DNA of 6,794 nucleotides from Candidatus Parabacteroides intestinavium (GTDB taxonomy: Bacteria; Bacteroidota; Bacteroidia; Bacteroidales; Tannerellaceae). This document shows positions 6,644 through 6,794 of the stretch, one piece after another. The notes under the pieces are model-generated. The model made no database searches. It worked only from the letters and a program-made list of their open reading frames with translations, and was not told where the DNA came from. The position numbers and the translations under genes were made by a program. Location: contig DWYO01000336.1 in NCBI GenBank assembly GCA_019118725.1, positions 1 through 6,794 of the forward strand, given 5' to 3'. How positions within the stretch are numbered: the stretch's first letter is position 1; each line of letters opens with the position of its first letter.

Positions 6644-6794
6644 TTATAACTCAATGCGATAAGCCTTTAGTTTGTTATAAAGGGTTTTACGGTCTATTCC
6701 CAACATCTGCGCTGCCCGGGTCTTATTGAAATTACATTCACGGAGCGCATTGCGAATTATATTTATCTCGTATGATTCGTCTTTCAATAGCTGA
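6644..6794 (-). CDS. C-terminus of NtrC-class sigma-54 response regulator (partial)
   Basis: On the minus strand an open frame enters at the window edge (first full codon 6793-6791), runs 49 codons and stops with TAA at 6646-6644. The peptide contains LRECNFNKTRAAQMLGIDRKTLYNKLKAYRIEL. This is a Fis-type helix-turn-helix: N-x-x-x-A-A-x-x-L-G-I-x-R-x-T-L-Y-x-K-L is the classic DNA-recognition end of sigma-54-dependent activators. In Bacteroidota these are usually receiver/AAA+/Fis response regulators paired with a sensor kinase. The receiver and AAA+ parts lie outside the window, so the full architecture is inferred. It is too short here to name. It converges with the antiporter gene, with only 3 bases between the two stops. 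Confidence 0.88.
   Translation of the reverse strand, partial: QLLKDESYEINIIRNALRECNFNKTRAAQMLGIDRKTLYNKLKAYRIEL

Noticed and set aside
6664..6688. CCTTTA/TAAAGG hairpin followed by GTTTT, a possible terminator for the antiporter transcript
   Set aside because: The stem is only 6 AT-rich base pairs with an 8-base loop and a T run of four, and it is explained by the codons of the regulator's conserved LYNKLKAY segment.
1..6794. Search for CRISPR arrays, tRNA/rRNA genes, insertion sequences, phage or defence genes
   Set aside because: No direct-repeat/spacer pattern, transposase, RNA-gene sequence or defence domain was seen. The 133-193 repeats have only 2-base junctions and 7-base centres, so they are not CRISPR spacers.

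Overview
The window looks like a chromosomal segment of a Bacteroides-type bacterium (order Bacteroidales). Three perfect TAnnTTTG promoter -7 boxes precede the three transcription units. Shine-Dalgarno sequences are weak or A-rich, and all the proteins resemble Bacteroidota families, including a DUF3078-type outer-membrane protein. The genus is inferred from these features and from recognising the proteins, not from a database search.

Layout. Bases 1-314 carry no gene but are rich in inverted repeats: a leftward promoter-like box with a 14-bp palindrome, a 10-bp-arm inverted repeat, an array of three 19-bp palindromes at exact 21-bp spacing, and the promoter of the first operon. Bases 315-2522 hold a tightly coupled pair: a MATE-family efflux transporter and a lipoprotein metallo-beta-lactamase-fold hydrolase with all seven predicted metal ligands. 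A 181-base gap with a strong stem-loop and a promoter follows. Bases 2704-4224 encode a secreted DUF3078-type protein, probably an outer-membrane beta-barrel, with a long N-terminal extension. A 100-base gap with a palindrome and promoter leads to 4325-6640, a large CPA2-type monovalent cation:proton antiporter with a C-terminal cytoplasmic USP-like region. On the opposite strand, ending 3 bases from the antiporter's stop, is the last 49 codons of a gene with a Fis-type helix-turn-helix, the usual C-terminus of a sigma-54-dependent (NtrC-class) response regulator.

How the genes may work together. The MATE pump and the MBL lipoprotein are probably co-expressed and could form an export-plus-hydrolysis pair acting on the same unknown small molecule. 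The DUF3078 protein and the antiporter each appear to have their own promoter. No defence system, mobile element, CRISPR array or RNA gene is visible. This is mostly ordinary core-type sequence, and the least explained element is the phased palindrome array at 133-193.
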